This document shows, piece after piece, positions 45,336 to 54,313 of a stretch of 64,000 nucleotides of DNA. The DNA comes from Flammeovirga pacifica (GTDB taxonomy: Bacteria > Bacteroidota > Bacteroidia > Cytophagales > Flammeovirgaceae). The notes beneath the pieces are model-generated. The model was not told where the DNA came from, searched no databases, and saw only the letters and a program-made list of their open reading frames with translations. Both the position numbers and the translations under genes were made by a program. Within the stretch, counting starts at the first letter, position 1. The number at the start of each line of letters is the position of its first letter. Location of the stretch: contig NZ_JRYR02000001.1 of the NCBI RefSeq assembly GCF_000807855.2, positions 1,028,565 to 1,092,564 of the forward strand. The letters run 5' to 3'.

Positions 45336-46952
45336 ATGAATTCAACTTCATCCAATCTAAAATCATTAATTCATCACCTAAATCAGCAAAGAGAAACAAC
45401 CTACTTGGGTGGTGGTACAAAGAAAATTACCAAACATAAAGCGAAAGGTAAATTAACTGCAAGAGAAAGAATAGACCTTTTATTAGACCAACCTTCACAA
45501 GGAATAGAAATTGGCACATTCACAGCACACAATATGTACGAAGAACATGGTGGATGTCCTTCGGCTGGCGTTGTTGTTAAAATGGGAAAAGTTAGTGAAA
45601 GGTTATGCGTTATAGTTGCAAATGATGCTACAGTTAAAGCTGGCGCTTGGTTTCCACTAACAGGTAAAAAAAATTTAAGAGCACAAGAAATCGCTATTGA
45701 AAATAACATACCTATTATCTATTTAGTGGATAGTGCTGGTGTTTATCTTCCTCTACAGGATGAAATCTTTCCTGATAAAGAACACTTTGGTAGGATTTTC
45801 AGAAATAATGCTGTGATGTCAGCTCAAGGAATTCCTCAAATAGCTGCAATAATGGGAAGTTGCGTTGCAGGTGGTGCCTATTTACCAATAATGTCTGATG
45901 AAGCGTTAATTGTAGATGGCACTGGCTCAGTATTCTTAGCAGGGTCCTATTTAGTTAAATCTGCAATAGGTGAATCCATTGATAATGAAACATTAGGCGG
46001 AGCAACAACACATTGTGAAATTTCTGGTGTAACAGATTATAAATGTGAAGATGATGCAGCTTGTATACAACAGATTAAGCAATTGGTAGATAAAATGGGA
46101 CATTCTCCCCTCTCCAATTTCAATAGAAAAGAAGCTTTACTCCCCAAAAAATCGATCAATGATTTGACAGAGGTTTTTCCAGAAGACAGGACTAAACCTT
46201 ATGATATGATGAACATAATTGATCGGTTAGTCGATAATTCTGAATTTGATCAATATAAGGAAGGTTATGGACAATCAATGCTTTGTGGATATGGTCGAAT
46301 AGATGGCTGGGCAATTGGCATCGTAGCAAATCAGAGAACCATTGTAAAAACTAAAAAGGGAGAAATGCAAATGGGTGGCGTCATATATTCTGATGCTGCA
46401 GATAAAGCCGCTCGTTTTATCATGAATTGTAATCAAAAGAAAATTCCACTACTGTTTATTCATGATGTCACAGGATTTATGGTGGGTTCTAGATCGGAAC
46501 ATGGAGGAATAATTAAGGATGGAGCAAAAATGGTCAATGCCATGAGTAATTCTGTAGTTCCAAAATTTTCTTTAGTAATTGGCAACTCTTATGGAGCCGG
46601 AAACTATGCAATGTGTGGAAAAGCCTATGACCCTAGATTAATGCTTGCTTGGCCAACTGCTAAAATTGCAGTGATGTCTGGAAAATCAGCGGCTACCACT
46701 TTACTTCAAATTAAGTTAGCCTCTTTAAAAAGTCAGGGTAAAACGTTGAGTAAAGAAGAAGAACAATCGTTATTTGATGATATAAAAAATAAATATGACG
46801 AACAACTTTCTCCTTACTACGCTGCTGCACGTTTATGGGTAGATGAGATTATAGCTCCTGAAGAAACAAGAAAATACATTTCTCTGGGAATTGAGGCTGC
46901 GAATCAGAAAATGAATGAAAAACCATATACACTTGGACTCATTCAAACTTAA
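45336..46952 (+). CDS. Acyl-CoA carboxylase beta subunit (methylcrotonyl-CoA type)
   Basis: 538 aa, the size of carboxyltransferase beta subunits. N-terminal [10 protein letters not shown], then [39 protein letters not shown]-like [19 protein letters not shown] and the C-terminal domain's [15 protein letters not shown]-like [15 protein letters not shown] and [17 protein letters not shown]-like [16 protein letters not shown] match MCC/PCC beta chains. It transfers carboxyl from biotin to methylcrotonyl-CoA or propionyl-CoA. No biotin-carboxylase or biotin-carrier gene is adjacent. It is divergent from the N-glycan operon across 258 bp, which it may share only by chance. Confidence 0.88.
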   Translation: [538 protein letters not shown]

Positions 46953-47015
46953 AATTCATTTTTACATTGATAGAACACAGTAACGTCAATGATAAGAAGA
47001 ATTGTCTAAAACCGA

Positions 47016-47051
47016 AAGAGGCTTTCATCAACGAATTGATGAAAGCCTCTT
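47016..47051. repeat. 16-bp perfect inverted repeat between convergent genes
   Basis: AAGAGGCTTTCATCAA - CGAA - TTGATGAAAGCCTCTT is a very stable hairpin with no U run on either strand (TTAAGG and TTTCGG follow). It separates the carboxylase gene from rplI, so it probably acts as a weak bidirectional terminator or a 3'-end protector. Confidence 0.65.
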
Positions 47052-47111
47052 AAGGAAAAAACTCAAAGTGATAAGATTGCTGCCTATCGGCAGTAAATTC
47101 TTAAACTTTAA

Positions 47112-47555
47112 TTATGCAGGAACTACTTCTAAAGCAATTTCGTGCTGAACTTCTTTGTGAAGATCAAGGATAGCAGTGTATTCACCGATCATACGGATTT
47201 CAGTGTTGAAACCAATACGCTTACGGTCAATATCGTAACCTTGAGCTTTCAAAGTGTCAGAAACTTGCAATGGAGTAACCGCACCAAATATTTTACCACT
47301 CTCACCTGCTTTAGCAGTAAGAGTTAATTTCAAGTCGCCAATTTTAGCTGCCAACTCTTCAGCATCTTGCTTCACTTTTTCAAGTTTGTGAGCTGCTTGC
47401 TTGATTTCCTCATCTCTCATGCTGATGTTAGCAGAAGTTGCTAAAGTAGCGTAGTTTTGAGGGATCAAGTAGTTTCTACCATATCCTGGTTTAACGTTAA
47501 CAATGTCGTTTTTGTAACCTAAACCTTTGATATCTGTTTTTAAAATTACTTCCAT
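47112..47555 (-). CDS. rplI: 50S ribosomal protein L9
   Basis: 147 aa. The N-terminus MEVILKTDIKGLGYKNDIVNVKPGYGRNYLIP is the L9 signature (about residues 1-32), with a long central helix and the C-terminal domain (LTLTAKAGESGKIFGAVTP). It binds 23S rRNA and supports decoding fidelity at the ribosome. Last gene of rpsF-rpsR-rplI, 33 bp after rpsR. Confidence 0.97.
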   Translation of the reverse strand: MEVILKTDIKGLGYKNDIVNVKPGYGRNYLIPQNYATLATSANISMRDEEIKQAAHKLEKVKQDAEELAAKIGDLKLTLTAKAGESGKIFGAVTPLQVSDTLKAQGYDIDRKRIGFNTEIRMIGEYTAILDLHKEVQHEIALEVVPA

Positions 47556-47588
47556 GATTGGGATAAATTTTTAATATCTAATTTAAGA

Positions 47589-47843
47589 TTACTTTAAACC
47601 GTCTGCTACGTAAGGTAGTAGAGCAAGTTGACGAGCACGTTTTACAGAAGTAGCAATTTTCTTTTGGAATTTTTGCGAGTTACCTGTAAGACGACGAGGT
47701 AAAATTTTACCTTGCTCATTTAAGAATTTCAATAAGAATTCAGGATCCTTATAATCGATGTATTTAACACCGTACTTTGTGAAGCGGCAATACTTTTTAG
47801 TACGCTCTTGTCTTCTGTTGATTGGTTCGTTTTGGAGACTCAT
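47589..47843 (-). CDS. rpsR: 30S ribosomal protein S18
   Basis: 84 aa. [19 protein letters not shown], then [19 protein letters not shown] and the C-terminal [13 protein letters not shown] are S18 signatures. The start ATG overlaps the rpsF stop (TAATG), a typical translational-coupling junction. It partners with S6 in the 30S platform. Confidence 0.97.
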   Translation of the reverse strand: MSLQNEPINRRQERTKKYCRFTKYGVKYIDYKDPEFLLKFLNEQGKILPRRLTGNSQKFQKKIATSVKRARQLALLPYVADGLK

Positions 47844-48211
47844 TATGCTGATTTTTCTTCAGTTTCAGATTTTTTTGACCATTCGCCGTTTCTTCTTCTT
47901 TCGTTGAAGTTAACACCGTGCTTGTCTAAAGACACAGTTAAGAAACGTAAAATGTTTTCATCACGCTTCAATTCAACTTCGAATTTAGCGATGATTGATG
48001 GATCTGCTTTGAATTCAAACAGGTGATAGTGACCCGTAGATTTTTTCTGAATCGGGTACGCTAACTTTTTAAGTCCCATATCTTCTGAATGATACACGTC
48101 TGCACCCGCATCTTTCAGTTGATTTTCAAATTTAGCAATAGTCTCCGTGGTTTCGGAATCGGACAACACAGGTGTCACGATGAAGACTACTTCATAATGC
48201 TTAATTGCCAT
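47843..48211 (-). CDS. rpsF: 30S ribosomal protein S6
   Basis: 122 aa. [18 protein letters not shown], then [19 protein letters not shown] and the [16 protein letters not shown] segment are S6 signatures. A basic/acidic tail follows. It starts the S6-S18-L9 operon. Its leader carries a GC-rich hairpin near a good -7 box (see the leader entry). Confidence 0.97.
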   Translation of the reverse strand: MAIKHYEVVFIVTPVLSDSETTETIAKFENQLKDAGADVYHSEDMGLKKLAYPIQKKSTGHYHLFEFKADPSIIAKFEVELKRDENILRFLTVSLDKHGVNFNERRRNGEWSKKSETEEKSA

Positions 48212-48250
48212 TTTTAAATAAAATTTTTGAATTAACTCAAAATTTCAAGC

Positions 48251-48302
48251 CCCGAACACAATTCGGGTCTGCAAAAGTAAAAATATTTATTTTGAATCCC
48301 AA
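48251..48302 (-). promoter_or_regulatory. rpsF promoter and candidate S6:S18 leader hairpin
   Basis: On the minus strand GTTG (at 48303-48300), 20 bp, then TACTTTTG (48279-48272) resembles TTTG-N19-TAnnTTTG. Just after it, at the 5' end of the transcript, lies a short hairpin CCCGAA-TTGTG-TTCGGG (48267-48251), in an otherwise AT-rich leader. S6:S18 complexes in many bacteria bind a hairpin with a CCG bulge in this mRNA. The match here is partial: the motif is present only as CCG in the stem. Confidence 0.45.
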
Positions 48303-48338
48303 CAAAAATGTAAAATCATCACCTGGCTTAACAAGAAT

Positions 48339-49313
48339 TTACAATATTGTAGCATTAGGAGCTAATATACTTTTAAGTTTTTTCTCTAAAGGTTCTCTTT
48401 TAAGCCCCTTTCCAATAATAACCACCCTATTCCACTTCTTCTCTCCTTCTTCCCAAACAGAACCAATTTCAATTTTTGATTCATTCCTAACTCCTTGAAT
48501 GATTACTTTATTTTCTTCATTTTGAATATTAAAAATCCCTTTGAACCTGAAAATCACTTCGAATTGTAGTTGAAATAATACACTTAACCACATTTCCAAT
48601 TTTACGGCATCAACTTCTCCTTCAAAAGAGAATGAATGAGATACTACATCTCCATGTTGATGTTGATGATTAAGAGGTACAAAACTTGTTCTTTCTTCTA
48701 CCTTATCTGACTGGTATGAATTGAGATTAATTATATCTTTCGTGACAAATTGATCTAATGTCACTTGATCTACCAAAGCTAAAGGGTTGATCAATTTAGC
48801 TTGGAATTTTATATTCTTTATTTCTTCTTCTGTTGCTAAATCACACTTTGTGAAAACTAAATAATCAGCAAACGTTATTTGTTTCATAGCCACAGGATGA
48901 TTTTTCACCGCAAAATCGAAGTTCTTTACATCAATTAAACCAATTGCAGCATTGATTTCAAATAACTGAGCAATGGATGGATCACCTATAAAAGCGGCAG
49001 CTACTCCATCAGGCTCTGCTATTCCTGTAGTTTCTATAATTAAATGATCAATCTTCTTTCCTGAGTTTAATAATTTCCTAAGGACTTCTCTTAATTCTCC
49101 ATTTAGGTTACAACAGATACAACCGTTCGATAGCTCAAATACATCTTCTTGATTATCAATTACTAAATCTGCATCAATATTTACCTCACCAAATTCATTT
49201 TCGATGACAGCAAACTTTGTATTAGGGTATTTTTGAATTAAATTGTTTAAGAATGTTGTCTTTCCCGCACCTAAAAAACCTGTCAATATTGTTACCCCTA
49301 TTTTATTTCCCAT
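48339..49313 (-). CDS. CobW/COG0523 family GTPase (metal chaperone)
   Basis: 324 aa. The P-loop is GFLGAGKTT (12-20), the metal-binding CxCC is in SNGCICCNL (Cys65, Cys67, Cys68), followed by ETTGIAEPDGV and FTKCDLA (G4-like). The C-terminal domain has a His-rich loop NHQHQHGD around residue 215. COG0523 proteins deliver zinc or cobalt-type metals to client enzymes, usually under zinc limitation. No Zur box was found. It is transcribed alone, convergent with nothing, ending 128 bp before rpsF. Confidence 0.88.
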   Translation of the reverse strand: MGNKIGVTILTGFLGAGKTTFLNNLIQKYPNTKFAVIENEFGEVNIDADLVIDNQEDVFELSNGCICCNLNGELREVLRKLLNSGKKIDHLIIETTGIAEPDGVAAAFIGDPSIAQLFEINAAIGLIDVKNFDFAVKNHPVAMKQITFADYLVFTKCDLATEEEIKNIKFQAKLINPLALVDQVTLDQFVTKDIINLNSYQSDKVEERTSFVPLNHQHQHGDVVSHSFSFEGEVDAVKLEMWLSVLFQLQFEVIFRFKGIFNIQNEENKVIIQGVRNESKIEIGSVWEEGEKKWNRVVIIGKGLKREPLEKKLKSILAPNATIL

Positions 49314-49359
49314 GATATTTATTCACAATTAGTATAGTAATTACTTAATTCCTATATCT

Positions 49360-49367
49360 TATATTTG
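49360..49367 (+). promoter_or_regulatory. Candidate -7 box of the IMPDH/GMPR gene
   Basis: TATATTTG is a perfect match to TAnnTTTG, 39 bp before the ATG at 49407. I found no good -33 partner at 19 bp. Confidence 0.4.
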
Positions 49368-49406
49368 TTTGTTTTGTGTATGTAAAATTTAGTAAAAAAT
49401 TACGAT

Positions 49407-50438
49407 ATGAAAATCAGAAAAGCTTATAGTTTTGACGACGTACTTGTAGTACCAAAGTACAATACTATTAAATCTCGTAGAGATGTGAAATTCACTACAA
49501 AAGTAACAAAAAATCATTCAATTGAAATACCTATTCTTATTGCCAATATGGATACTGTTTGTGAAGCAGAAATGTGTATTGCAGTTGGTCAATTAGGAGG
49601 ATTAGGAGTATTACATAGATTTTTAACTATTCAAGAACAAGCTGACGAAGTTCGTAGAGTAAAAGCTGAAGGACTATTATGTGCCGCTGCTCTTGGTATT
49701 AAAGATTATGAAGAGAGATTAGCAGCCTTGGCTGAAGCTAAGATTGATATTATAGTTTTGGATATTGCCCACGGTCACTCTGAAATGACTAAAGATACAT
49801 TAGTTTTTATCAAGAAAAATTATCCTCAAATTGATGTAATGGTAGGAAACATTGCTACTAGAGATGCAGCTGTTGATTTCTTGGAATGGGGAGCGGATGC
49901 TTTAAAAGTAGGTATTGGTCCAGGTTCAATGTGTACAACAAGAATCATGACTGGATGTGGAGTACCTCAATTAACAGCTATAGATGATGTTTATCAAGCA
50001 GTTGGTGATAGAATTCCTATTTGTGCAGATGGAGGAATTAAACAACCTGGCGATATTGTAAAAGCTATTGGTGTTGGTGCTGATAATGTTATGGTTGGTT
50101 CTATTGTTTCTGGTACTGACGAAGCACCTGGCGAAACAATTACTACCGTTGATGGTAAATTTAAAACATATAGAGGTATGGCTTCTTTTGATGCTGCCAT
50201 CTCAAAATTAAAAAAGGACAATAAAAAATCTAGAGAAGTAATTTCTGTTGAAGGAGAGAAAACACTAGTTCCTTATAAAGGGCCTGTTGAACCTATCATC
50301 AAAAAATATTTAGGTGGTTTAGCTTCTGGTATGACTTACAATGGCACTACAACGATCGCTGCTATGAAAGGTGAAGTTGAGTTTGTAGAAATGACAACGT
50401 CCGGGTTATACGAAAGTAAAGCACATGGTGTGAGATAA
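49407..50438 (+). CDS. CBS-less IMP dehydrogenase / GMP reductase family enzyme
   Basis: 343 aa, so about 150 residues shorter than normal IMPDH. The TIM-barrel ends [16 protein letters not shown] and the catalytic loop [15 protein letters not shown] with Cys176, plus [12 protein letters not shown] and YRGMAS. The place where IMPDH carries two CBS domains (after the residue ~90 [13 protein letters not shown]) has none. Loop sequences VPYKGPV and [10 protein letters not shown] resemble IMPDH, but the size fits GMP reductase. NAD(P)-dependent guanine-nucleotide interconversion is safe; direction is not. Confidence 0.85.
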   Translation: MKIRKAYSFDDVLVVPKYNTIKSRRDVKFTTKVTKNHSIEIPILIANMDTVCEAEMCIAVGQLGGLGVLHRFLTIQEQADEVRRVKAEGLLCAAALGIKDYEERLAALAEAKIDIIVLDIAHGHSEMTKDTLVFIKKNYPQIDVMVGNIATRDAAVDFLEWGADALKVGIGPGSMCTTRIMTGCGVPQLTAIDDVYQAVGDRIPICADGGIKQPGDIVKAIGVGADNVMVGSIVSGTDEAPGETITTVDGKFKTYRGMASFDAAISKLKKDNKKSREVISVEGEKTLVPYKGPVEPIIKKYLGGLASGMTYNGTTTIAAMKGEVEFVEMTTSGLYESKAHGVR

Positions 50439-50452
50439 TCACACACTTTAAT

Positions 50453-50496
50453 AAAAAATAAAGCCTCACATTTTACAATGTGAGGCTTTATTTTTA
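50453..50496. terminator. Bidirectional terminator between the IMPDH/GMPR gene and mreB
   Basis: AATAAAGCCTCACATT / AATGTGAGGCTTTATT stem with loop TTAC and runs of A and T at either end; it serves both converging genes. Confidence 0.85.
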
Positions 50497-50506
50497 TATC
50501 TAAATA

Positions 50507-51532
50507 TTAAGTCATTAAGACTGCTTTAAATTCGTCTAATTCTTTAAGGGCCTTACCCGTTCCTCTAACTACAGCTCTTAATGGATCATCTGCTACGTGC
50601 ACTGGTAATTTAGTCTTCATTGAAAGACGTTTATCTAAACCACGTAGAAGAGCTCCTCCTCCAGTTAAGTGGATACCTCTATCATAAATATCTGCAGAAA
50701 GTTCTGGTGGAGCTGTTTCTAAAGCTCTAAGCACCGCTTCTTCAATTTTTGAGATAGATTTATCAATTGCATAAGCAACTTCAGAGTAAGTAACTGTGAT
50801 CACTTTTGGAATACCTGTCATTAAATCACGTCCTCTTACTTCGAATGGCTCAATTTCTTCATCTAATTCAGTTAAAGCTGAACCAACTTCAACTTTAATT
50901 TTTTCAGCAGAACGCTCACCAATTAGTAAATTATGTTGACGACGCATGTAATCAAGAATATCTCTTGTAAATACATCACCTGCAGTACGAATAGATTGAT
51001 CACCTACGATACCAGAAAGTGCTATTACAGCAATTTCAGTTGTCCCCCCTCCGATATCAACAATCATACTACCAACAGGTTGTTCTATATTAATACCAAT
51101 ACCGATAGCAGCAGCAATTGGTTCTGGGATCATGTAAACCTCCTTAGCTCCCGCATGTTCAGCTGAGTCACGAACTGCACGCTTTTCTACTTCTGTTATA
51201 CCAGAAGGTATACAGATTACCATACGATGAGATGGAGTAAAAAATCTTTTACCCTCATTAATCATTCGTATTAAACCACGTATCATTTGTTCAGCGGCAT
51301 GGAAATCGGCAATAACACCGTCTCTTAATGGGCGAATCGTACGGATATTTTCGTGGGTTTTTTCATGCATTTGCATTGCCTTTTTACCAACGGCAATTAC
51401 TTTTCCATTCTGACGATCCAAAGCAATAATTGAGGGCTCATCGACAACCACCTTATCTTTTTGAATTATCAGGGTATTGGCTGTGCCTAAATCAATGGCC
51501 AAATCGCTAGAGAAGAAATCAAACAATCCCAT
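50507..51532 (-). CDS. mreB: Rod-shape-determining protein MreB
   Basis: 341 aa, actin fold. LAIDLGTANTLIIQKDKVV (phosphate 1), MIVDIGGGTTEIAVI (phosphate 2) and GIHLTGGGALLRGL (adenosine) are the ATP-binding signatures. RMVICIPSGITEVEKRAV is also typical. It polymerises under the inner membrane and directs lateral cell-wall synthesis. The MreC/MreD genes would lie upstream or elsewhere; none is seen in the window. Confidence 0.97.
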   Translation of the reverse strand: MGLFDFFSSDLAIDLGTANTLIIQKDKVVVDEPSIIALDRQNGKVIAVGKKAMQMHEKTHENIRTIRPLRDGVIADFHAAEQMIRGLIRMINEGKRFFTPSHRMVICIPSGITEVEKRAVRDSAEHAGAKEVYMIPEPIAAAIGIGINIEQPVGSMIVDIGGGTTEIAVIALSGIVGDQSIRTAGDVFTRDILDYMRRQHNLLIGERSAEKIKVEVGSALTELDEEIEPFEVRGRDLMTGIPKVITVTYSEVAYAIDKSISKIEEAVLRALETAPPELSADIYDRGIHLTGGGALLRGLDKRLSMKTKLPVHVADDPLRAVVRGTGKALKELDEFKAVLMT

Positions 51533-51799
51533 ATATATATTTATTATTTGCTATCAGTTTTTGTAAGAACTAAAAGAAGTTTATTACTAAAGAAATAAAG
51601 TCAAAATTATACCAATTTTACAAAAAGTGGCATTACTTCAAACTTCGATCTTGCAAAACAACAAAAACAAATACTAATAAGAAAGGACTTCACCAAATTA
51701 GGTGACATTTTTTACATCTGTTTTGGAAATTTACTATGTAATATCGTTCAAACTAAGTATACTTGAAATTGTAAGTGGTATTAACAAAAAATTTATAGA

Positions 51800-53143
51800 A
51801 TGCATCTTCAAGAACTTTATGATTTAGAAAAAAGTGATCGATTAGATTTAGAAGCTCACAGTATCCAACCTGTTGCTGATGATTTTATCTTTAATGTAAA
51901 TGAATTTGAGTTTTTAAAGTCTATTTATGATGTCAATGATAACATAAATGCATCATTATTTCCTTCTTTTGATCTAAAAGTAATCTCTGATCTAAAAACT
52001 CAGTTAGACAGCATTGATTTTACCGAAAAAAATAGATCATCTTTGGTACCACTTCTGAAAAAGGTCAAACTTTCTGATGATCAATTAGAGTTTCTTACTC
52101 CTATTTTGGAAAAACTTAATGAAGTAGAAACTGATTGGGAATTTAAAGATGAAAACAGATGGGAATTGATCGATTCCTTAAAAAATATCTCCGTTCTCTT
52201 TATGCTCAATGAAATTGAAAGAGAATTTGGTGAAAGCGATCTTTCTTCTTCAACAATGCTTACTGATGATGAATTTAAATTATTAAGCATTATCCACGAA
52301 GATGAAACAAAAAATAAAGACATTGTTCATATTGGTAATTTAACATTCAATTTAGCCCAGCTAGATTATATCCGTGAAATCATCACTACTTTAGAATACC
52401 CTGAAAACACTCCTTTAAATTTAGATCAAGAGAATTTCATTCTAAATATCTTAGAAAAATGCTCTCATTTAAATGAAGAGGAACCTTCAGAACTTCACAC
52501 TTTCAGTATTAAAGAGTTATTTGAAATTGAGAGTAGTGCGAACACCAATCACGATGATTCCTCTATATTTTCCGACAACAACTTCTCTCCAGCAGAGATG
52601 AAATTGCTGAATGCGGTATTCAATAATAAAGATTTTGTCAAGATTGGAGATTCGAGATACAATACCAAGCAATTACAATCTCTTCAACGAGCGTTTGAAG
52701 AAGAAGTGAATTGGAATGAAATCAAGAGGTACTTCTCTGAATCACAGCAAGAATTAATTACTCATATCTTTAGAGTTTATGAAAATCAATTCTTAATTGA
52801 AGATGATAATAGTGACGAAACTAAACTTGATGTTGAGGTCTTTTTCTTAATGGATCAAATTGAAAGAAATGAGGTGGAAACAATGGGTTATGGCATTGGT
52901 GAATTAATATTTACTGATGAACAATTTGAACTATTGACCGCTGTATTTAGAAATAAAAAGTCCTACGAGAACAAATTACACAAGTTTAAATTAAATAGAA
53001 TGGAGTTAGATAAGATTGAAAAACTATTCGATCAACTTCCAGCCTATCAATCAGGTAAACTTGTAGTTTCGCTCCCTAAGAAAGCTAAATTGTTTATTGA
53101 TAACTTAATACAAACGGCTTCGGATAACGATCCTAAAATATAA
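51800..53143 (+). CDS. Acidic protein with four ~105-residue internal repeats
   Basis: 447 aa, no signal peptide or membrane segment, acidic, rich in Leu, Glu, Asp and Asn. The sequence repeats four times, at about 3-115, 133-225, 237-330 and 347-438. Each unit opens with a helix such as IKELFEIE or FFLMDQIER, continues FTDDEFKLLSII or FTDEQFELLTAVF, then a VHIGNLTFN-type turn, a QLDYIREII helix and a closing hydrophobic helix. I do not recognise the family. The unit is mainly helical. It converges on SiaC and SiaB homologues across a shared terminator, which may hint at a signalling context. Confidence 0.65.
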   Translation: MHLQELYDLEKSDRLDLEAHSIQPVADDFIFNVNEFEFLKSIYDVNDNINASLFPSFDLKVISDLKTQLDSIDFTEKNRSSLVPLLKKVKLSDDQLEFLTPILEKLNEVETDWEFKDENRWELIDSLKNISVLFMLNEIEREFGESDLSSSTMLTDDEFKLLSIIHEDETKNKDIVHIGNLTFNLAQLDYIREIITTLEYPENTPLNLDQENFILNILEKCSHLNEEEPSELHTFSIKELFEIESSANTNHDDSSIFSDNNFSPAEMKLLNAVFNNKDFVKIGDSRYNTKQLQSLQRAFEEEVNWNEIKRYFSESQQELITHIFRVYENQFLIEDDNSDETKLDVEVFFLMDQIERNEVETMGYGIGELIFTDEQFELLTAVFRNKKSYENKLHKFKLNRMELDKIEKLFDQLPAYQSGKLVVSLPKKAKLFIDNLIQTASDNDPKI

Positions 53144-53146
53144 ATA

Positions 53147-53188
53147 CAAAAAAGGCTGTTACAATTTAAAATTGTAACAGCCTTTTTT
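53147..53188. terminator. Bidirectional terminator
   Basis: AAAAAGGCTGTTACAATTT / AAATTGTAACAGCCTTTTT around a short loop. The A and T runs on both sides let it serve the four-repeat gene and the SiaC-like gene. Confidence 0.85.
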
Positions 53189-53236
53189 ATTCAAGCAAAA
53201 AAACTTACTTTTTATTTTATATATAAAAAACCAATA

Positions 53237-53575
53237 TTAATCATCTTCTTCTAGAATATGCATGTGAATTGGTAATTTAATTACTTCTTTAAAGTCTTCA
53301 CCCGACTCTTGCATATCTTCATCATCCTCCTCATAATACCAATTAACTTCTACATCATGCCCGCTGGCTTTTAGAAGCTCTAACTTTCTAAATACTTCTA
53401 CTAAGCATTTTGAAGAGCTTGTGTTGAAGTACTCTAATCTTACATCAAATATTGTTTTATCCTGTGGCTTTGTATTATACTCATCCAGCCAATCAAATAA
53501 AGGCTTGTAAAATTCTATTGAATTTTCAGGAATAGATCTACCTGATATCAAGAAATGACCACTTTCATATTCCAT
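53237..53575 (-). CDS. SiaC-like regulatory phosphoprotein (DUF1987)
   Basis: 112 aa. The site RLEYFNTSSSKCLVEVF (47-63) puts Thr52 where SiaC is phosphorylated, as in the homologue at 26023. It follows the SiaB-type kinase gene by 58 bp on the same strand, the order of SiaB-SiaC pairs in the siaABCD operon of Pseudomonas. The acidic tail (DDEDMQESGED) is not in the other copy. Regulation of an anti-sigma-like or diguanylate cyclase partner is inferred. Confidence 0.85.
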   Translation of the reverse strand: MEYESGHFLISGRSIPENSIEFYKPLFDWLDEYNTKPQDKTIFDVRLEYFNTSSSKCLVEVFRKLELLKASGHDVEVNWYYEEDDEDMQESGEDFKEVIKLPIHMHILEEDD

Positions 53576-53633
53576 TTGTATGAGAGGAGTCTTGGGTGTA
53601 TCTTTTTTTTAAAAATCTTTCATCACTGTGCTG

Positions 53634-54212
53634 TTAAATTGGTACGCTTACTTTAATGGTAAAAAAGGAATGAGTTTCATTAGTACTAGAAAACTCATAG
53701 TCTAATTTTTGACCAGATTTTCTAGCAATATCAATGATACCAAGACCTGCTCCCCCTTGTTCGGAAAAATCGCCATTACTCAAAACTTTTCTGTAACGCT
53801 TTTTTAATTCGTCAACAGAGAGTTCATTGATGGAATCAATCCTTTCTTTAAGAAAGTTCGCTGTCTCAATAGGCACATAATTGCCTGCAACAATGTAGTA
53901 AGCATTCTTATCTTTTGATAAGAGAAACAATACAATATTAGACGGTGGTTCTAAGACGGTTTTAGAATCTATTCCTTCAAAATGATGAAATATATTTTGA
54001 AGTATCTCTACAGCAATAACATTAATTCTTCTTTGCAGTTTCATTAATGATTCATGCTCAGATAATGTATCTTCAACGCGGCTCAGTATTTCTCCTAATA
54101 TATCATCGTTCATGATGCCTTTGAAGGCGAATAGTTTATTACCATTACGACCTTTCAACTTTTCATATAGAGAATTTACTTCTGAATGCACTTCAATAAT
54201 AGTGTTATCCAA
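53634..54212 (-). CDS. SiaB-like GHKL protein kinase (DUF6272)
   Basis: 192 aa. A GHKL ATPase with N-box EILQNIFHH (69-77) and G-box GGAGLGIIDIARKSG (153-167), as in SiaB/RsbW-type kinases. SiaB phosphorylates the threonine of SiaC and has a small ATPase core without a histidine-kinase dimerisation domain; the length fits. It precedes the SiaC-like gene by 58 bp on the same strand. The PP2C phosphatases of the window would be the SiaA counterparts. Confidence 0.82.
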   Translation of the reverse strand: MDNTIIEVHSEVNSLYEKLKGRNGNKLFAFKGIMNDDILGEILSRVEDTLSEHESLMKLQRRINVIAVEILQNIFHHFEGIDSKTVLEPPSNIVLFLLSKDKNAYYIVAGNYVPIETANFLKERIDSINELSVDELKKRYRKVLSNGDFSEQGGAGLGIIDIARKSGQKLDYEFSSTNETHSFFTIKVSVPI

Positions 54213-54313
54213 TTTTATCTAGCTCTCATTTTTAAACTTATGAGAATAATCATTACAATTTATTCAAGATAAGTTATAATCAAAAATGATACACAAAAAA
54301 TATTTTTAAAAAA

